A stretch of 50,966 nucleotides of DNA, taken from positions 1 through 50,966 of the forward strand of contig CAUJKA010000205.1 in NCBI GenBank assembly GCA_963204965.1. The letters are read 5' to 3'. Below are positions 8,838-17,781 of the stretch, piece after piece. How positions within the stretch are numbered: position 1 is the first letter of the stretch; each line of letters begins with the position of its first letter. This DNA comes from Planctomycetota bacterium. Its GTDB lineage: Bacteria; Planctomycetota; Planctomycetia; Pirellulales; Pirellulaceae. The notes below the pieces were generated by a model. That model did not search any database and was not told the origin of the DNA. It saw only the letters and a program-made list of their open reading frames with translations. The position numbers and the translations under genes were made by a program.

Positions 8838-8906
8838 GTAGTGGGATTAGCCAGAATTACCACGCAAGAGTTCCTGTGCTGTAGGAATTCTGGCGAATCC
8901 CACTAC
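8838..8906. repeat. Long inverted repeat (21-bp arms) in the spacer before pssA
   Basis: Arms at 8838-8858 and 8886-8906 are reverse complements with one mismatch in 21 positions, separated by 27 bases. The outer part reads GTAGTGGGATTAGCCAG and the inner arm begins AATTCTGGCGAATCCC. It could fold in RNA from either strand. There is no T-run, so it is not a classic intrinsic terminator. It resembles dispersed palindromic repeats; a weak relative may lie at 46501-46556. Confidence 0.75.
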
Positions 8907-9001
8907 GGGATCTTTCTGGTATCTCACCACAGCTTGTTGAGTTACAATAGTCGGTCTACACGAAAACTATCCACCGAGCTATCTTCGACTCAAGTTGTCT
9001 C

Positions 9002-9928
9002 ATGAACGATCAGGAAACAGAGGCTGGTGCGCCGCGAAAGCCACACCAGCGAGTGTACGCAGTGATTCCGACGCTGCTCACCCTAGGAAACGCAGTCTGC
9101 GGCTTTGGATCCATCACCTTTGCGGCTAAAGTTGGGCCAGAGCAAGTCGTGCAAGGTGCCTTGGGCTCGGGAGCCAAGACGGCTGGGGAACTTCTGTTTG
9201 TTTCCGCAGGCTTAATCTTCTTGGCGATGGTCTTCGATGCACTCGATGGTAGTGTGGCTCGACTGACCAAACAGTCCAGCGACTTCGGCGCTCAGCTAGA
9301 CAGCCTTTGTGATGTTGTCAGCTTTGGAGTCGCACCAGCTTTCTTGATGCTCAAGTTAATGCACCCGTCGCACAAGATGATGGAGAGCATTGCCTCATTG
9401 CCGTTGGAGTATCCGCCGCGTTTGCTTTGGACGATTGCCGTTCTGTTCATGACTTGCGCGATTCTTCGACTAGCCCGCTTCAACAATGAAACCGATGAGA
9501 ACGATTCGCATGCCGACTTCAAAGGCTTGCCGTCACCGGCGGCTGCCGGAGTGATCGCTGCGTTTCCAATCGGCTTACAAGGGCTTAAGGATGTAGCTGG
9601 CGAAGATGCTGTGACTGGTACTCAGCAGATGTCCAGCAGTTTTCTTTCGACGCTAGCGATCTTGCTTCCATTGATCACGCTTTCTGTCGCCATCTTAATG
9701 GTCTCACGCATTCGCTACCCGCACGTGATCAATCAATTCTTGCGAGGCACTGGAAGCCGCAAGAAGGTCCTCAAGATTATTTTCACCGTCTTGATAGTCT
9801 TCCTATTTCGAGAGATGGCGTTACCGATCATCTTTTGTTACTTTGCCTTTGCGGCTCCCACTCGCGTAGTTTGGTTGATGGTGTGGGCCAAGTTCAGTGG
9901 CAAATCCTTCGCAACTTTTCGCAAGTAA
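9002..9928 (+). CDS. pssA: CDP-diacylglycerol--serine O-phosphatidyltransferase
   Basis: A 308-residue inner-membrane enzyme of the CDP-alcohol phosphatidyltransferase family. It makes phosphatidylserine from CDP-diacylglycerol and serine, the first step to phosphatidylethanolamine. The catalytic signature DG-x2-AR-x8-G-x3-D-x3-D is complete in DALDGSVARLTKQSSDFG followed by AQLDSLCD, near residues 79-105. The N-terminal IPTLLTLGNAVCGFGSI is typical of PssA. About seven hydrophobic spans follow. ATG 9002 is the first start in the frame. The next gene starts 23 bases after the stop. PssA fits better than phosphatidylglycerophosphate synthase because of the N-terminus and length. Confidence 0.92.
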   Translation: MNDQETEAGAPRKPHQRVYAVIPTLLTLGNAVCGFGSITFAAKVGPEQVVQGALGSGAKTAGELLFVSAGLIFLAMVFDALDGSVARLTKQSSDFGAQLDSLCDVVSFGVAPAFLMLKLMHPSHKMMESIASLPLEYPPRLLWTIAVLFMTCAILRLARFNNETDENDSHADFKGLPSPAAAGVIAAFPIGLQGLKDVAGEDAVTGTQQMSSSFLSTLAILLPLITLSVAILMVSRIRYPHVINQFLRGTGSRKKVLKIIFTVLIVFLFREMALPIIFCYFAFAAPTRVVWLMVWAKFSGKSFATFRK

Positions 9929-9951
9929 ACGAACCTCCCAAGGAGTCCGCT

Positions 9952-10617
9952 ATGCTGTCCAATCGAAGAATTTTTCTACAGATGCTTTCTGGTGGAATTG
10001 CTGTGGCGCTACCGGGTTGGTCGTTAGCTAAGTCCGGATTGTGGACTCCCAACGATGAAGAGTTGCCGTTAACACCAGCTCAGACTGAAGGTCCTTTCTA
10101 TCCCGAGACCACAATCGAGAAGCAGCTCTTCAACGATACCGATCTAGCTCAGAAAATTGCTGGTCACGAAATTGCGAAAGGCCAAGGCATTGTCGTTAGT
10201 GGTGTCGTGAAGGATCGCAAAGGTCGCCCACTTGCAGGATCGGTCGTCGAAGCTTGGCAGGCCTGTGCGGCGGGACGATATAATCACAGCAAGGATAATA
10301 ACGTAACTGCATTGTTGGATAACAACTTCCAGTTTTGGGGGCGAGCAATCACCGGCGAAGATGGCAAGTACTCGTTCAATACGATTGTCCCTGGGCTTTA
10401 CCCTGGTCGCATGGGAAGGCACATCCACTTCCGCATCGACACCAAAGAGTTCAAGCGACTGACAACTCAGTGCTACTTCTCCGAGTATCCTGAGGACAAT
10501 GCCAAGGATGGAATCTACAAACAGCTGAACCCGAAGGACCGAGATCTTGTCACTGTTCAAGTCGACAAACCAGCAGGAAAGCCATGGTCAGGCAGCTTTA
10601 ATATTGTGGTTGGCTGA
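9952..10617 (+). CDS. Intradiol ring-cleavage dioxygenase-like protein with Tat-type signal
   Basis: A 221-residue protein related to the beta chain of protocatechuate 3,4-dioxygenase. These enzymes use non-heme Fe(III) to open catechol rings. The expected ligands are two Tyr and two His; candidates are Tyr in AGRYNHS, Tyr in PGLYPGR, and the two His in GRHIHFRI. The start at ATG 9952 has AAGGAG at 9940-9945. It gives SNRRIFLQMLSGGIAVALPG, a twin-arginine-like export signal, so the protein probably acts outside the cytoplasm. No aromatic-degradation genes are nearby; pssA upstream and an MFS transporter downstream give no pathway clue. The substrate is open. Confidence 0.85.
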   Translation: MLSNRRIFLQMLSGGIAVALPGWSLAKSGLWTPNDEELPLTPAQTEGPFYPETTIEKQLFNDTDLAQKIAGHEIAKGQGIVVSGVVKDRKGRPLAGSVVEAWQACAAGRYNHSKDNNVTALLDNNFQFWGRAITGEDGKYSFNTIVPGLYPGRMGRHIHFRIDTKEFKRLTTQCYFSEYPEDNAKDGIYKQLNPKDRDLVTVQVDKPAGKPWSGSFNIVVG

Positions 10618-10773
10618 TAACCATCGCACTACAAACGCTGTTTGGGAACGGTGCAGCCGGACTTTTAACCTGAGCCTGAGGCTTGACGCATCATGTGGTT
10701 TTAGTGCCACTGTGATTGCAGCGCTCGCACTTCGCGGCCTGCGCTGTTACCTTTGCGAATAAAGACTATTGGA

Positions 10774-12036
10774 ATGCCAAGCCCTCCACGAATATCCCGA
10801 AGCGAATGGGAGATTCTTTTGATTCTGGCGGCAATCCAGTTCACCAACATTCTCGACTTTGTAATTGTGATGCCGCTTGCACCAAGCCTGAAAGCGGACC
10901 TGGGAATCGACTCAAAGCAGTTTGGTTGGTTCGTCGCCTCGTATGGATTTGCCTCATTTGTCGGCACCGTCTTCGCAGCCAGGCTTTTGGATCGCTTCGG
11001 CAGAAAGCGAGCACTGTTGACTCTCTATTTTGGCTTTGCATTAAGCACGTTGTACTGCGGTGTCGCGCCAAACTTTACTGCCATTATCACTGCTAGAGCT
11101 GCGGCGGGTCTTTTTGGTGGAGTGCTGGGAGCGGCGGTGATGGCGGTTGTGGGAGATGTCTTCGCGGATGCTCGTCGCGGTACCGCAATGGGCGTCATCA
11201 TGTCGTCTTTTGCCATCGCTTCCATTGCGGGAGTGCCTCTTGGGTTGATGCTTGCCGAGCGTTGGAACACGCAAGCGCCGTTCACGATTTTGGCTCTCTT
11301 GTCGATGGTTGTCTGGGCCATGGCGGCCTTCTTCTTGCCGCAACTGAAAGATCACATCGTCAAGGATCGGCGTTCTCCATCGATGATGGAGCTGATCTTT
11401 GTGCCAAGTCACCTCAAGGCATTTGTGTTCACAACGGCCTTAGTCTTTGGAAGTTTCATGGTTGTTCCTTTTCTTGCCGATGCGATGGTAGCCAATGCAG
11501 GAATGCAGAAGGAGAACGTCAAGTACATCTACATGGCGGCCGGTTTGGCTACCTTTGTAAGCACAATCATCATCGGCAGACTTTCGGATCGCTACAGCAA
11601 ACGGTTGATGTATAGCGTGATTGCCGGGATCGCAGTTGTGATGTCCATCGTGGTCACCAATTTGCCAGAGGTTTCCCTGGCCAGTGCACTATTGGCTTGC
11701 ACTGGTTTCATGGTCTTTACGTCCGGGAGAATGGTCCCAGGCCAAGCACTGATAACAGGTTGTGCCCTGCCTGCGGTCCGCGGAGGCTTCCTCAGTTTGA
11801 ACACTGCGGTTCAATCCGCTGCGATGGGCGCCGCCAGCGTTTTATCCGGCTCCTTAATCAGTAACGATGCATCCGGCAAGTTAGTTGGCTATTCAACAGT
11901 TGGCTTGATCGCTGCGGGATGCGCACTCTTGAGTATCATCCTCGCAAACCAATTGAAGGCCGTAGATTCGACTCCTGTCGCAGTTCCTCCAAGAGTTCCC
12001 GGTGAAATCGCAGTCGAGGGTGATGCGATTCTGTAG
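10774..12036 (+). CDS. Major facilitator superfamily transporter
   Basis: A 420-residue, 12-helix transporter of the DHA1-like type. Motif A is visible after helix 2 (LLDRFGRKRALL) and again in the second half (GRLSDRYSKRLMYS). The first helix holds QFTNILDFVIVMPLAPSL, typical of drug/proton antiporter-like MFS members. I prefer ATG 10774 over a TTG at 10753 because the protein then begins just before helix 1; neither has a strong ribosome site. The substrate cannot be told. The gene is 156 bases from the dioxygenase, so it may have its own promoter. Confidence 0.87.
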   Translation: MPSPPRISRSEWEILLILAAIQFTNILDFVIVMPLAPSLKADLGIDSKQFGWFVASYGFASFVGTVFAARLLDRFGRKRALLTLYFGFALSTLYCGVAPNFTAIITARAAAGLFGGVLGAAVMAVVGDVFADARRGTAMGVIMSSFAIASIAGVPLGLMLAERWNTQAPFTILALLSMVVWAMAAFFLPQLKDHIVKDRRSPSMMELIFVPSHLKAFVFTTALVFGSFMVVPFLADAMVANAGMQKENVKYIYMAAGLATFVSTIIIGRLSDRYSKRLMYSVIAGIAVVMSIVVTNLPEVSLASALLACTGFMVFTSGRMVPGQALITGCALPAVRGGFLSLNTAVQSAAMGAASVLSGSLISNDASGKLVGYSTVGLIAAGCALLSIILANQLKAVDSTPVAVPPRVPGEIAVEGDAIL

Positions 12037-12142
12037 GATGACTGCACAGATCTCAGCTTCTATTTGGCCGGATTCATTACGATTGGTGCTCATTTGCTTC
12101 AGTTAAATCGCGACAGCAATCCTTGGTGGCCTTCCTCGAAAA

Positions 12143-12166
12143 GTCACGAATGTTAACTTTAGTGAC
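12143..12166. promoter_or_regulatory. Imperfect 24-bp palindrome upstream of the delta-60 protein gene
   Basis: GTCAC at 12143-12147 and GTGAC at 12162-12166 flank a central GTTAAC. Over 24 bases, 20 positions are self-complementary. It is 110 bases before the start at 12277 and 107 after the MFS stop, a plausible place for an operator or for the end of the upstream transcript. No regulator is identified. Confidence 0.3.
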
Positions 12167-12276
12167 ACGAGAGCGACCAAAGGACGAGTCTTTTCAGCTC
12201 TTTCTGACTAGTTCGCTAAAACAACTGCTAAAAAAGTCATTCAGATCCGACACGCCTGAGAAACAAAGATAGAGTA

Positions 12277-15012
12277 ATGAAAACCGTTCGTGGCTATCGT
12301 CAGATGACATTCGAGTCTCTCTCGTCACGCACATGTTTTTCGTTCGGCGATCTGGACAGTGCATTTGGTGATGAGGGAAAGATCGACTTTGCCCAGGAGG
12401 ATAGTAGCAGGCGCTACAATCTCTTGCTGGAGTCATTCGAAGTTGACGATGGATACCTGCAACTAGTCAGTTCGTACAATCAGTTTGAAAGTGCAATCGC
12501 AATTTCAAAGGTCAAGTTGGATGGCTCGCGTGACCAAGGTTTTGGAGTAGGCGGAGTCATCTATGTACCAATTCCAAAGTTAGCAGTTAGCGCAAGAACG
12601 GCGGTGCGCTTAATCGACGGGACGTGTTTGGTTCTTGTTGATCCTGGCAAAAGCCGTGAAACAACAGAACATGGACTATTGGCGTTAAAGGCCGATGGAA
12701 CGATTCAAAGAGCCTTTGGTACAGACGGAGTCCTCTGGCTTCCCAATTCACTAGGTAATTCGCCAACGTTCTTTGCTGCGGCAGATGGCGGTTTCTATCT
12801 GCATCAGTTTAGTGTTTCGATGCAAACTGCAGTGCTATCCAAATTCGACGCGAACGGCAAATTGGATACAAGTTTTGGAAATGGCGGTCGACAGTCGGTT
12901 TCGGAGAGGATAGGAAGCAGAGTTCTACTGGACGTTGATTCTGAAGGTCGACTAGTGCTGTCTAGCGCACAAGCTATTGACAAGTCTCGACATGCCCAAT
13001 TTCGTTTGTTGAGTAATGGACAAGTCGACACAAGCTTTGGGATTAATGGGTTAATTCTTAGCGAGTCGGATGCAGTCTTCAATTCGGTAATTACAGCTAT
13101 ACCGGGAAAGCAGAGCTTTTTAAGCTATCGCACGGAAATCGATGAACTGGGTACCACGATGGTTCACGTGCGAAAAATAACAGTCGACGAAAAGCCAGAT
13201 TTAGATTTCGGTCAGGATGGGGCAACGAACTTTGAGCTGGCTGAAGCAGTTGCGGATAAGCATATTGTGTTGCGAGCTGTTGCATCTAGTGATGGAGATC
13301 TGTATCTCGTGGCGGAGCAGAGTCCTGCATATGAAAAATTCCATCTTTGGCTTGCTAAGCTAAACTCGAATGGACAGCTTGATCCGTCGTACGGGCAAAA
13401 CGGAATTGCCCTCCATGTTTTAGAAAGGAGTTTTCAGTGGACGGATTTAGACATCACGAAATCTGGTGGACTACTTCTAGCTGGCGAAACTTGGAGAGAA
13501 TTTGATCGAGTTAATCTGATGTTCCTTCCCAATGGACTTCGCGATCCGAACTTCGGGGATCACGGACTCTCAATCGAGAACTACAGTCGGGTTGCGTTAC
13601 AGTCTCAACGAGTGGAGTTGCTGTCACAATCAGGTGCGAATATTGGTGTCCTAGCTGGTTGGGATCCAAGTTCGATTGAGACGGACTTCTTGGTTGGTCA
13701 AAGTCTACAATTCGATTCTAGTGGGAATCCAATTTCGAGTTTTCAATTCCGAATGGGTAAATTGGGAGCTCGCATTCTACCGAATGGCCAAGGGGGTTGG
13801 TACCAAGTTGTGGAGTACGATACAGGCATGGGACAACTTGAGATTCGGATTAAGAAGTTCTTTGCTGATGGAAACGCAGACAAGAGTTTCGCAAATCGAG
13901 GGAATTTGGTCTTGAGTTATCCTCCATTAACTCAATGGATCGCATCCTCGACTTCAGATGGCACCATTTGGCTGTTAGGATCGCTGAAAAGCTCCACTGG
14001 GAAGGTTGAACCTCAAGCGACGATTCGCAAGATTACCGCTGATGGTCAGATTGATAACACTTTTGGAAATCAAGGCGTGTTGACCGTTCTTGCGTCGTCC
14101 TACATCCAAGGAATTATTGGTAATCGCTCTGATCAAATTGTTGTCCTAGCCATGAAGCCTGAGAAGACAACACCGAGCCAATACCCTGAATTTCAAGCTT
14201 TCAACCGTTTCGGTCAGCCAATCACCAAATTTGGACAACTAGGCGTATCGACACTCTCGATTGACAACTTCCACTACGTCGATTCGATATTCGATGAGTT
14301 TCAGCGATCCTTAGTAGTGTATCGAAGCGCGGAAGGATACAAGCTAATCAGACTGACTGTAGAAGGTAAGCTGGACCCGTCCTTCGGAGAAAATGGATCG
14401 GTTGGCCTGCCCTTCACAGGTGACGATTGGAAGCGAAAGGTCAAGGTTGTCTCTCATGAGGGTGTCATTGCAGTTTGGGGAACCCAAGCGATGGAGAATG
14501 GCTCTGTAGCGAGGATATCGGCTTTTGACTATCTAGGTCGCAAGCTATCTCTCGGACCCAAGGACTACCGCGACTATGCGTTTAACGCCACAAATGCAGA
14601 ATTGCGTGACGTTATCTTTGCAAACGATGGTGATCTAATCGCTAGTAGCGTGGAATTTGATGGCGTGGATCAACGCGGTTATGTTTTTCGCATTCAGGGC
14701 GCGGAACCAATTGGTCTGCACAACTGGCGAGCACCGCTGGACGTAACAGGCAATGAGATTATTTCGCCAACTGATGCGTTGCAGATCATTAACTTCCTAA
14801 ACTCGCGAGATCCAGGCGATAGCTTGCCAGATTCAAGACAGTTTCTAATGGATGTCAACTATGACTTCAGGGTCACGCCTTCAGATGCTCTCTTGATAAT
14901 CAACTTTCTGAACTCGCGATTCAATAGCGAAGGTGAATCGGATGCGGCGATGGTACAGATGTATGTACTGGACATTGAGGAGCTAGCTGCTAAAAAGCTC
15001 AAGAGAGCTTGA
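12277..15012 (+). CDS. Secreted delta-60 repeat (beta-propeller-like) protein with C-terminal dockerin type I domain
   Basis: A 911-residue protein built of about 60-residue delta-60 repeats. Markers include LDTSFGNGG, VDTSFGINGL, LDPSYGQNG, DPNFGDHG, ADKSFANRG, IDNTFGNQGV and LDPSFGENGS, each closing a blade-like unit. Residues about 821-883 carry two dockerin-type calcium motifs around NEIISPTDALQIINFLNSR and DFRVTPSDALLIINFLNSR. Such dockerins are common in planctomycete surface proteins, where a cohesin partner is often not obvious. There is no classic signal peptide. Instead the N-terminus MTFESLSSRTCFS resembles the 'xxLExLExRxLLS' start common in large planctomycete exported proteins. 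Role unknown; probably cell-surface or adhesion. The region is more A/T-rich by eye than its neighbours. Confidence 0.82.
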   Translation: MKTVRGYRQMTFESLSSRTCFSFGDLDSAFGDEGKIDFAQEDSSRRYNLLLESFEVDDGYLQLVSSYNQFESAIAISKVKLDGSRDQGFGVGGVIYVPIPKLAVSARTAVRLIDGTCLVLVDPGKSRETTEHGLLALKADGTIQRAFGTDGVLWLPNSLGNSPTFFAAADGGFYLHQFSVSMQTAVLSKFDANGKLDTSFGNGGRQSVSERIGSRVLLDVDSEGRLVLSSAQAIDKSRHAQFRLLSNGQVDTSFGINGLILSESDAVFNSVITAIPGKQSFLSYRTEIDELGTTMVHVRKITVDEKPDLDFGQDGATNFELAEAVADKHIVLRAVASSDGDLYLVAEQSPAYEKFHLWLAKLNSNGQLDPSYGQNGIALHVLERSFQWTDLDITKSGGLLLAGETWREFDRVNLMFLPNGLRDPNFGDHGLSIENYSRVALQSQRVELLSQSGANIGVLAGWDPSSIETDFLVGQSLQFDSSGNPISSFQFRMGKLGARILPNGQGGWYQVVEYDTGMGQLEIRIKKFFADGNADKSFANRGNLVLSYPPLTQWIASSTSDGTIWLLGSLKSSTGKVEPQATIRKITADGQIDNTFGNQGVLTVLASSYIQGIIGNRSDQIVVLAMKPEKTTPSQYPEFQAFNRFGQPITKFGQLGVSTLSIDNFHYVDSIFDEFQRSLVVYRSAEGYKLIRLTVEGKLDPSFGENGSVGLPFTGDDWKRKVKVVSHEGVIAVWGTQAMENGSVARISAFDYLGRKLSLGPKDYRDYAFNATNAELRDVIFANDGDLIASSVEFDGVDQRGYVFRIQGAEPIGLHNWRAPLDVTGNEIISPTDALQIINFLNSRDPGDSLPDSRQFLMDVNYDFRVTPSDALLIINFLNSRFNSEGESDAAMVQMYVLDIEELAAKKLKRA

Positions 15013-15072
15013 TGCCACGGCAAGCTGGAATCGCTACGGCGACGTGTAACTCGGTTCGCTTAATATCCAGCC

Positions 15073-15594
15073 TCATGCAAAGCTAATCTTGAGCCCCATT
15101 TCTTTCATCTGCAATAGGGCCTCGGCGTTCCCTCTCGCATCATCAACTGGGTTGTGCGTGTGTTTTGTTTTACGAAGATGCTTAAAGTTGACGAACATGT
15201 CCTTCTGCATTCCTTTGTAGAGGGAGCCAAGGTTCGTCGAGCTGAAACCGAATGGATTCTCGCCGATGAAGTGGTGGAAATACCAGTTGATGAACTGCCA
15301 ATCGAAGCCATTATTGTCTGATACAAAAAGCATGCGGCCCTTGCAGTTTTGCCTGAGCCATTCACGAAACTGCTCCATGACACTCTTTGGTTCGTCAAAA
15401 CCCAAGCAGTCATCGCGAGTGAATCCGCTTACGGCCAACGCCTCGGGGACGTAGCCGTCAGAGATTGGCTTGAGCTTCCCGTAAAACGTACGGTTCAAAT
15501 CGGGTTCAACAATGACGGCTCCAAAGCAAATCATCGAGTAATCACCCGGAATTGGGCCATCAGATTCGATATCAACCATGACGTACGGCACCAC
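15073..15594 (-). CDS. DnaQ-like 3'-5' exonuclease (DEDDh)
   Basis: A 173-residue stand-alone exonuclease domain of the DEDD superfamily. Exo I is MVDIESDG (Asp, Glu), Exo II is SDNNGFDWQFINWYF (Asp) and Exo III is HNPVDDARGNAEAL with the HxxxxD spacing of the DEDDh subtype, so the metal-binding residues are all present. Its size suggests an RNase T/oligoribonuclease-like or phage-type exonuclease rather than a polymerase subunit. The GTG at 15594 is chosen because AAGGAG lies just before it; an ATG five codons in would also keep the active site. It converges with the delta-60 gene. Confidence 0.85.
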   Translation of the reverse strand: MVPYVMVDIESDGPIPGDYSMICFGAVIVEPDLNRTFYGKLKPISDGYVPEALAVSGFTRDDCLGFDEPKSVMEQFREWLRQNCKGRMLFVSDNNGFDWQFINWYFHHFIGENPFGFSSTNLGSLYKGMQKDMFVNFKHLRKTKHTHNPVDDARGNAEALLQMKEMGLKISFA

Positions 15595-15659
15595 TAGGCT
15601 CCTTCGTTTCGAAATGATTGATGTGGGTAACCATCTTCAGTGTTTAGATGGGCTCGATA

Positions 15660-15941
15660 CTAACGGGTGAATCCCATGTAGAAGCTGAAGGTCTGAGAGT
15701 CCTTATTGTTTTCGGAAGGTACTATCATGCGGTAATCAAAGGCAGTGAGGTGTGTTCCTTCGATAGGCACAGGGATGCGTTCCCCCTTCGCAGAGTTCAC
15801 GGCGAACGATGTCGTATTGGTAGATTTTGCAAGAACTGTAGGTTGGGCGTTTAGTTCTGTTTTTGAAAGACGCCCAAGAGCAACGCCAGTGACTAGAAGA
15901 GCAACGCCTGCCAACACATGATAGATACGATTAAGCTTCAC
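15660..15941 (-). CDS. Small exported or membrane-anchored hypothetical protein
   Basis: A 93-residue protein with a GTG start at 15941 and a purine-rich ribosome site upstream. The N-terminus IYHVLAGVALLVTGVALG is a clear hydrophobic anchor or signal. The rest (KGERIPVPIEGTHLTAFDYR and SFYMGFTR) has no family I recognise. It lies at the downstream end of a minus-strand run of small genes. The order of small hydrophobic leader and short extracytoplasmic domain supports a real gene, but coding evidence is modest. Confidence 0.55.
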   Translation of the reverse strand: MKLNRIYHVLAGVALLVTGVALGRLSKTELNAQPTVLAKSTNTTSFAVNSAKGERIPVPIEGTHLTAFDYRMIVPSENNKDSQTFSFYMGFTR

Positions 15942-16111
15942 GGTCCTGAGTTCCTTGTCGCCAGTGTAAGATGCTGAAGGTGTTAACGGCTGCTCACAAT
16001 CTACATCTATTGAATCTCAGGTGCAATCCAAGGCCTACAGCTACAACTTCACTACTGCTTCAATTCTCGCATGCTAGCAATCCGTGCGCGTTGAATGGGC
16101 TTTTAATGACA

Positions 16112-17146
16112 CTACTCAAACTTGCTCCAATCCACCTCAAGCCTCGCTTCAAGTTTCGTTCGTTCTGGAAAATCGAGACGAAGTTGGTAGGGCATCGCCG
16201 TTGTTGAACTGCGATCAATAAAGGTGGAATCAGAAAACGTATCGTCGTAATAGAATAGTATCTGATTGGCAATTAACCAACGCATCGTGCTTGAGTAATC
16301 TCGTGGCTTGTCTTGACTATCGACCAGCTTTGTGGGTTCGTCCAGGTTGTCTTGATGAATCCAGTAGTAGTCGCCGCCAGCGTTATTCGGGTGATAGATC
16401 AATGCGCCGTAGCCATCGCCGCTCTCGACGTACAGCATGACGCTCGCTTGATAGAGGGCTTTATTCTTGGCGGAAAGGGTTGCAAACTCTGAGGCGGGCG
16501 AGCCCCAGATCGAGATCATCTGCTTGTCAGCGCGGTCGAGATCCTCAACTGCAACGCAAAAGGATTCGGAATACGACCACGCTCCATAATCTTGCAACAG
16601 TTGTCGGTGCTCGTCGGGCAGCGCAAACTTCAATCGCTGCTCAGCGGCCTTGATCTTCTCTCGCGGTACGGGACCGCTGGATTCAATCCACTCTGATGGA
16701 CTCCCGTCGCGGTCCGCTTCTTTGTTCTCCAGCTTGACTAGCTCCTTAACGAACTTATCCATCCGAAGGCCCCACGATTCTTGAGATCGCAAATTGCGAA
16801 TAACGGGCGTGAAGTCGACGAAGTGATGAATCGACGATCCGGAAGACTTCTGTTTGCCATCGAGATAGTGGTTCCAAGTTAAAGAACCCTCAATTTGAAC
16901 TTCCTTGATATTGGCAGGTACTTTGATGAGCGGGCTGTCGAGCCACTTGTCGGTGCCCTTGAACTCAAATGTGGTTGTGAGTTCGCTCGACCAACGCACT
17001 TGGATCTGACCTTGGTAGTCCGAGCGGTCATGCAATCGGACCTGACAGAGTGATTCCGTTGTTTGCGCCATACCAACCTCCGAGAGTGCGAGCACCAACC
17101 AGCCAAGTCCGTACACGAAGCGTTTTTGAATGCTCACAGCAAACAT
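16112..17146 (-). CDS. Exported SUKH (SMI1/KNR4) domain protein
   Basis: A 344-residue protein. From ATG 17146 it begins with a probable signal peptide (VYGLGWLVLALSEVGMA). A first part of about 120 residues is rich in beta-type sequence, then comes a SUKH domain starting near KAAEQRLKFALPDEHRQLL and running through GGDYYWIHQDN and the STMRWLIANQILFY segment. SUKH domains often act as immunity proteins for polymorphic toxins but also occur alone. A TTG at 17209 would lengthen the N-terminus and bury the signal, so it is not preferred. It is followed by the small protein at 15660-15941. Confidence 0.72.
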   Translation of the reverse strand: MFAVSIQKRFVYGLGWLVLALSEVGMAQTTESLCQVRLHDRSDYQGQIQVRWSSELTTTFEFKGTDKWLDSPLIKVPANIKEVQIEGSLTWNHYLDGKQKSSGSSIHHFVDFTPVIRNLRSQESWGLRMDKFVKELVKLENKEADRDGSPSEWIESSGPVPREKIKAAEQRLKFALPDEHRQLLQDYGAWSYSESFCVAVEDLDRADKQMISIWGSPASEFATLSAKNKALYQASVMLYVESGDGYGALIYHPNNAGGDYYWIHQDNLDEPTKLVDSQDKPRDYSSTMRWLIANQILFYYDDTFSDSTFIDRSSTTAMPYQLRLDFPERTKLEARLEVDWSKFE

Positions 17147-17309
17147 TTCCTTTGGCGAATCAGGACTGTACTTTTGTCGAATAAGGTTCCATGCCGCGAA
17201 GCAGAGCAAACGAAACAGTGAAAGCTGGAAGTCTTGCGAATTCCTAGATCATTGAATTGCGACGCAAGAGGCCAAGCGGAGCGACGGAGAGGACTGTAAC
17301 TGCCAGTTG

Positions 17310-17768
17310 CTATTCGATTCGAAAATCCTCAGTGAATCGAACTCCCCTTTCGGAGAGGATGGCGTCTACGGTTGTCTCGCGATGGCGAAGAAAGCCCGCG
17401 TAGATATCTAAAGGAGTGACCTTCAAACTCTGCGGGGACTTATTGGCAGCGGCCCACTGATAACAGTTACAAATAGCTTCTGTCGTCCTAAATTCTGTAG
17501 GAATGTCGATATGCCTAGGCGGGTCGATTCGCAACATTGCTCTTCTGATTTCAAAGATGGGCAGATCCAGCCCGATGAATATCTTGCCCGGGTCTGTGTA
17601 ACTGTACTCGAGAAGAGCATACAGCAAGTGATGTGTTGCCGTGTAGTTATACCCCAGTTTTCGAGAGACCTGCCAGGTCCCCTTAAAAACGCTCTTGGCA
17701 TCTTCCGAGAATCCAGAAGTTGGAGATAGACTTGGCTGAGCAACAAGCTTTGGGAAAAAGTTTTCCAT
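17310..17768 (-). CDS. Stand-alone Clp N-terminal (Clp repeat) domain-like protein
   Basis: A 152-residue protein. FSEDAKSVFKGTWQVSRKLG followed by YNYTATHHLLYALLEY matches the first Clp repeat of ClpA/ClpC (family pattern FTxxAxxAL...A...GHxxIxxEHLLLALL). A second, weaker repeat may be EFRTTEAICNCYQWAAANKS with VTPLDIYAGFLRHRET. There is no AAA+ ATPase domain, so it cannot unfold proteins by itself; solo Clp-N proteins act as adaptors or regulators in some systems. The ATG 17768 starts 13 bases after the stop of the upstream gene; a TTG at 17798 would overlap it. Probably the last gene of the operon starting near 19960. Confidence 0.65.
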   Translation of the reverse strand: MENFFPKLVAQPSLSPTSGFSEDAKSVFKGTWQVSRKLGYNYTATHHLLYALLEYSYTDPGKIFIGLDLPIFEIRRAMLRIDPPRHIDIPTEFRTTEAICNCYQWAAANKSPQSLKVTPLDIYAGFLRHRETTVDAILSERGVRFTEDFRIE

Positions 17769-17781
17769 TGAACACTCGAAA

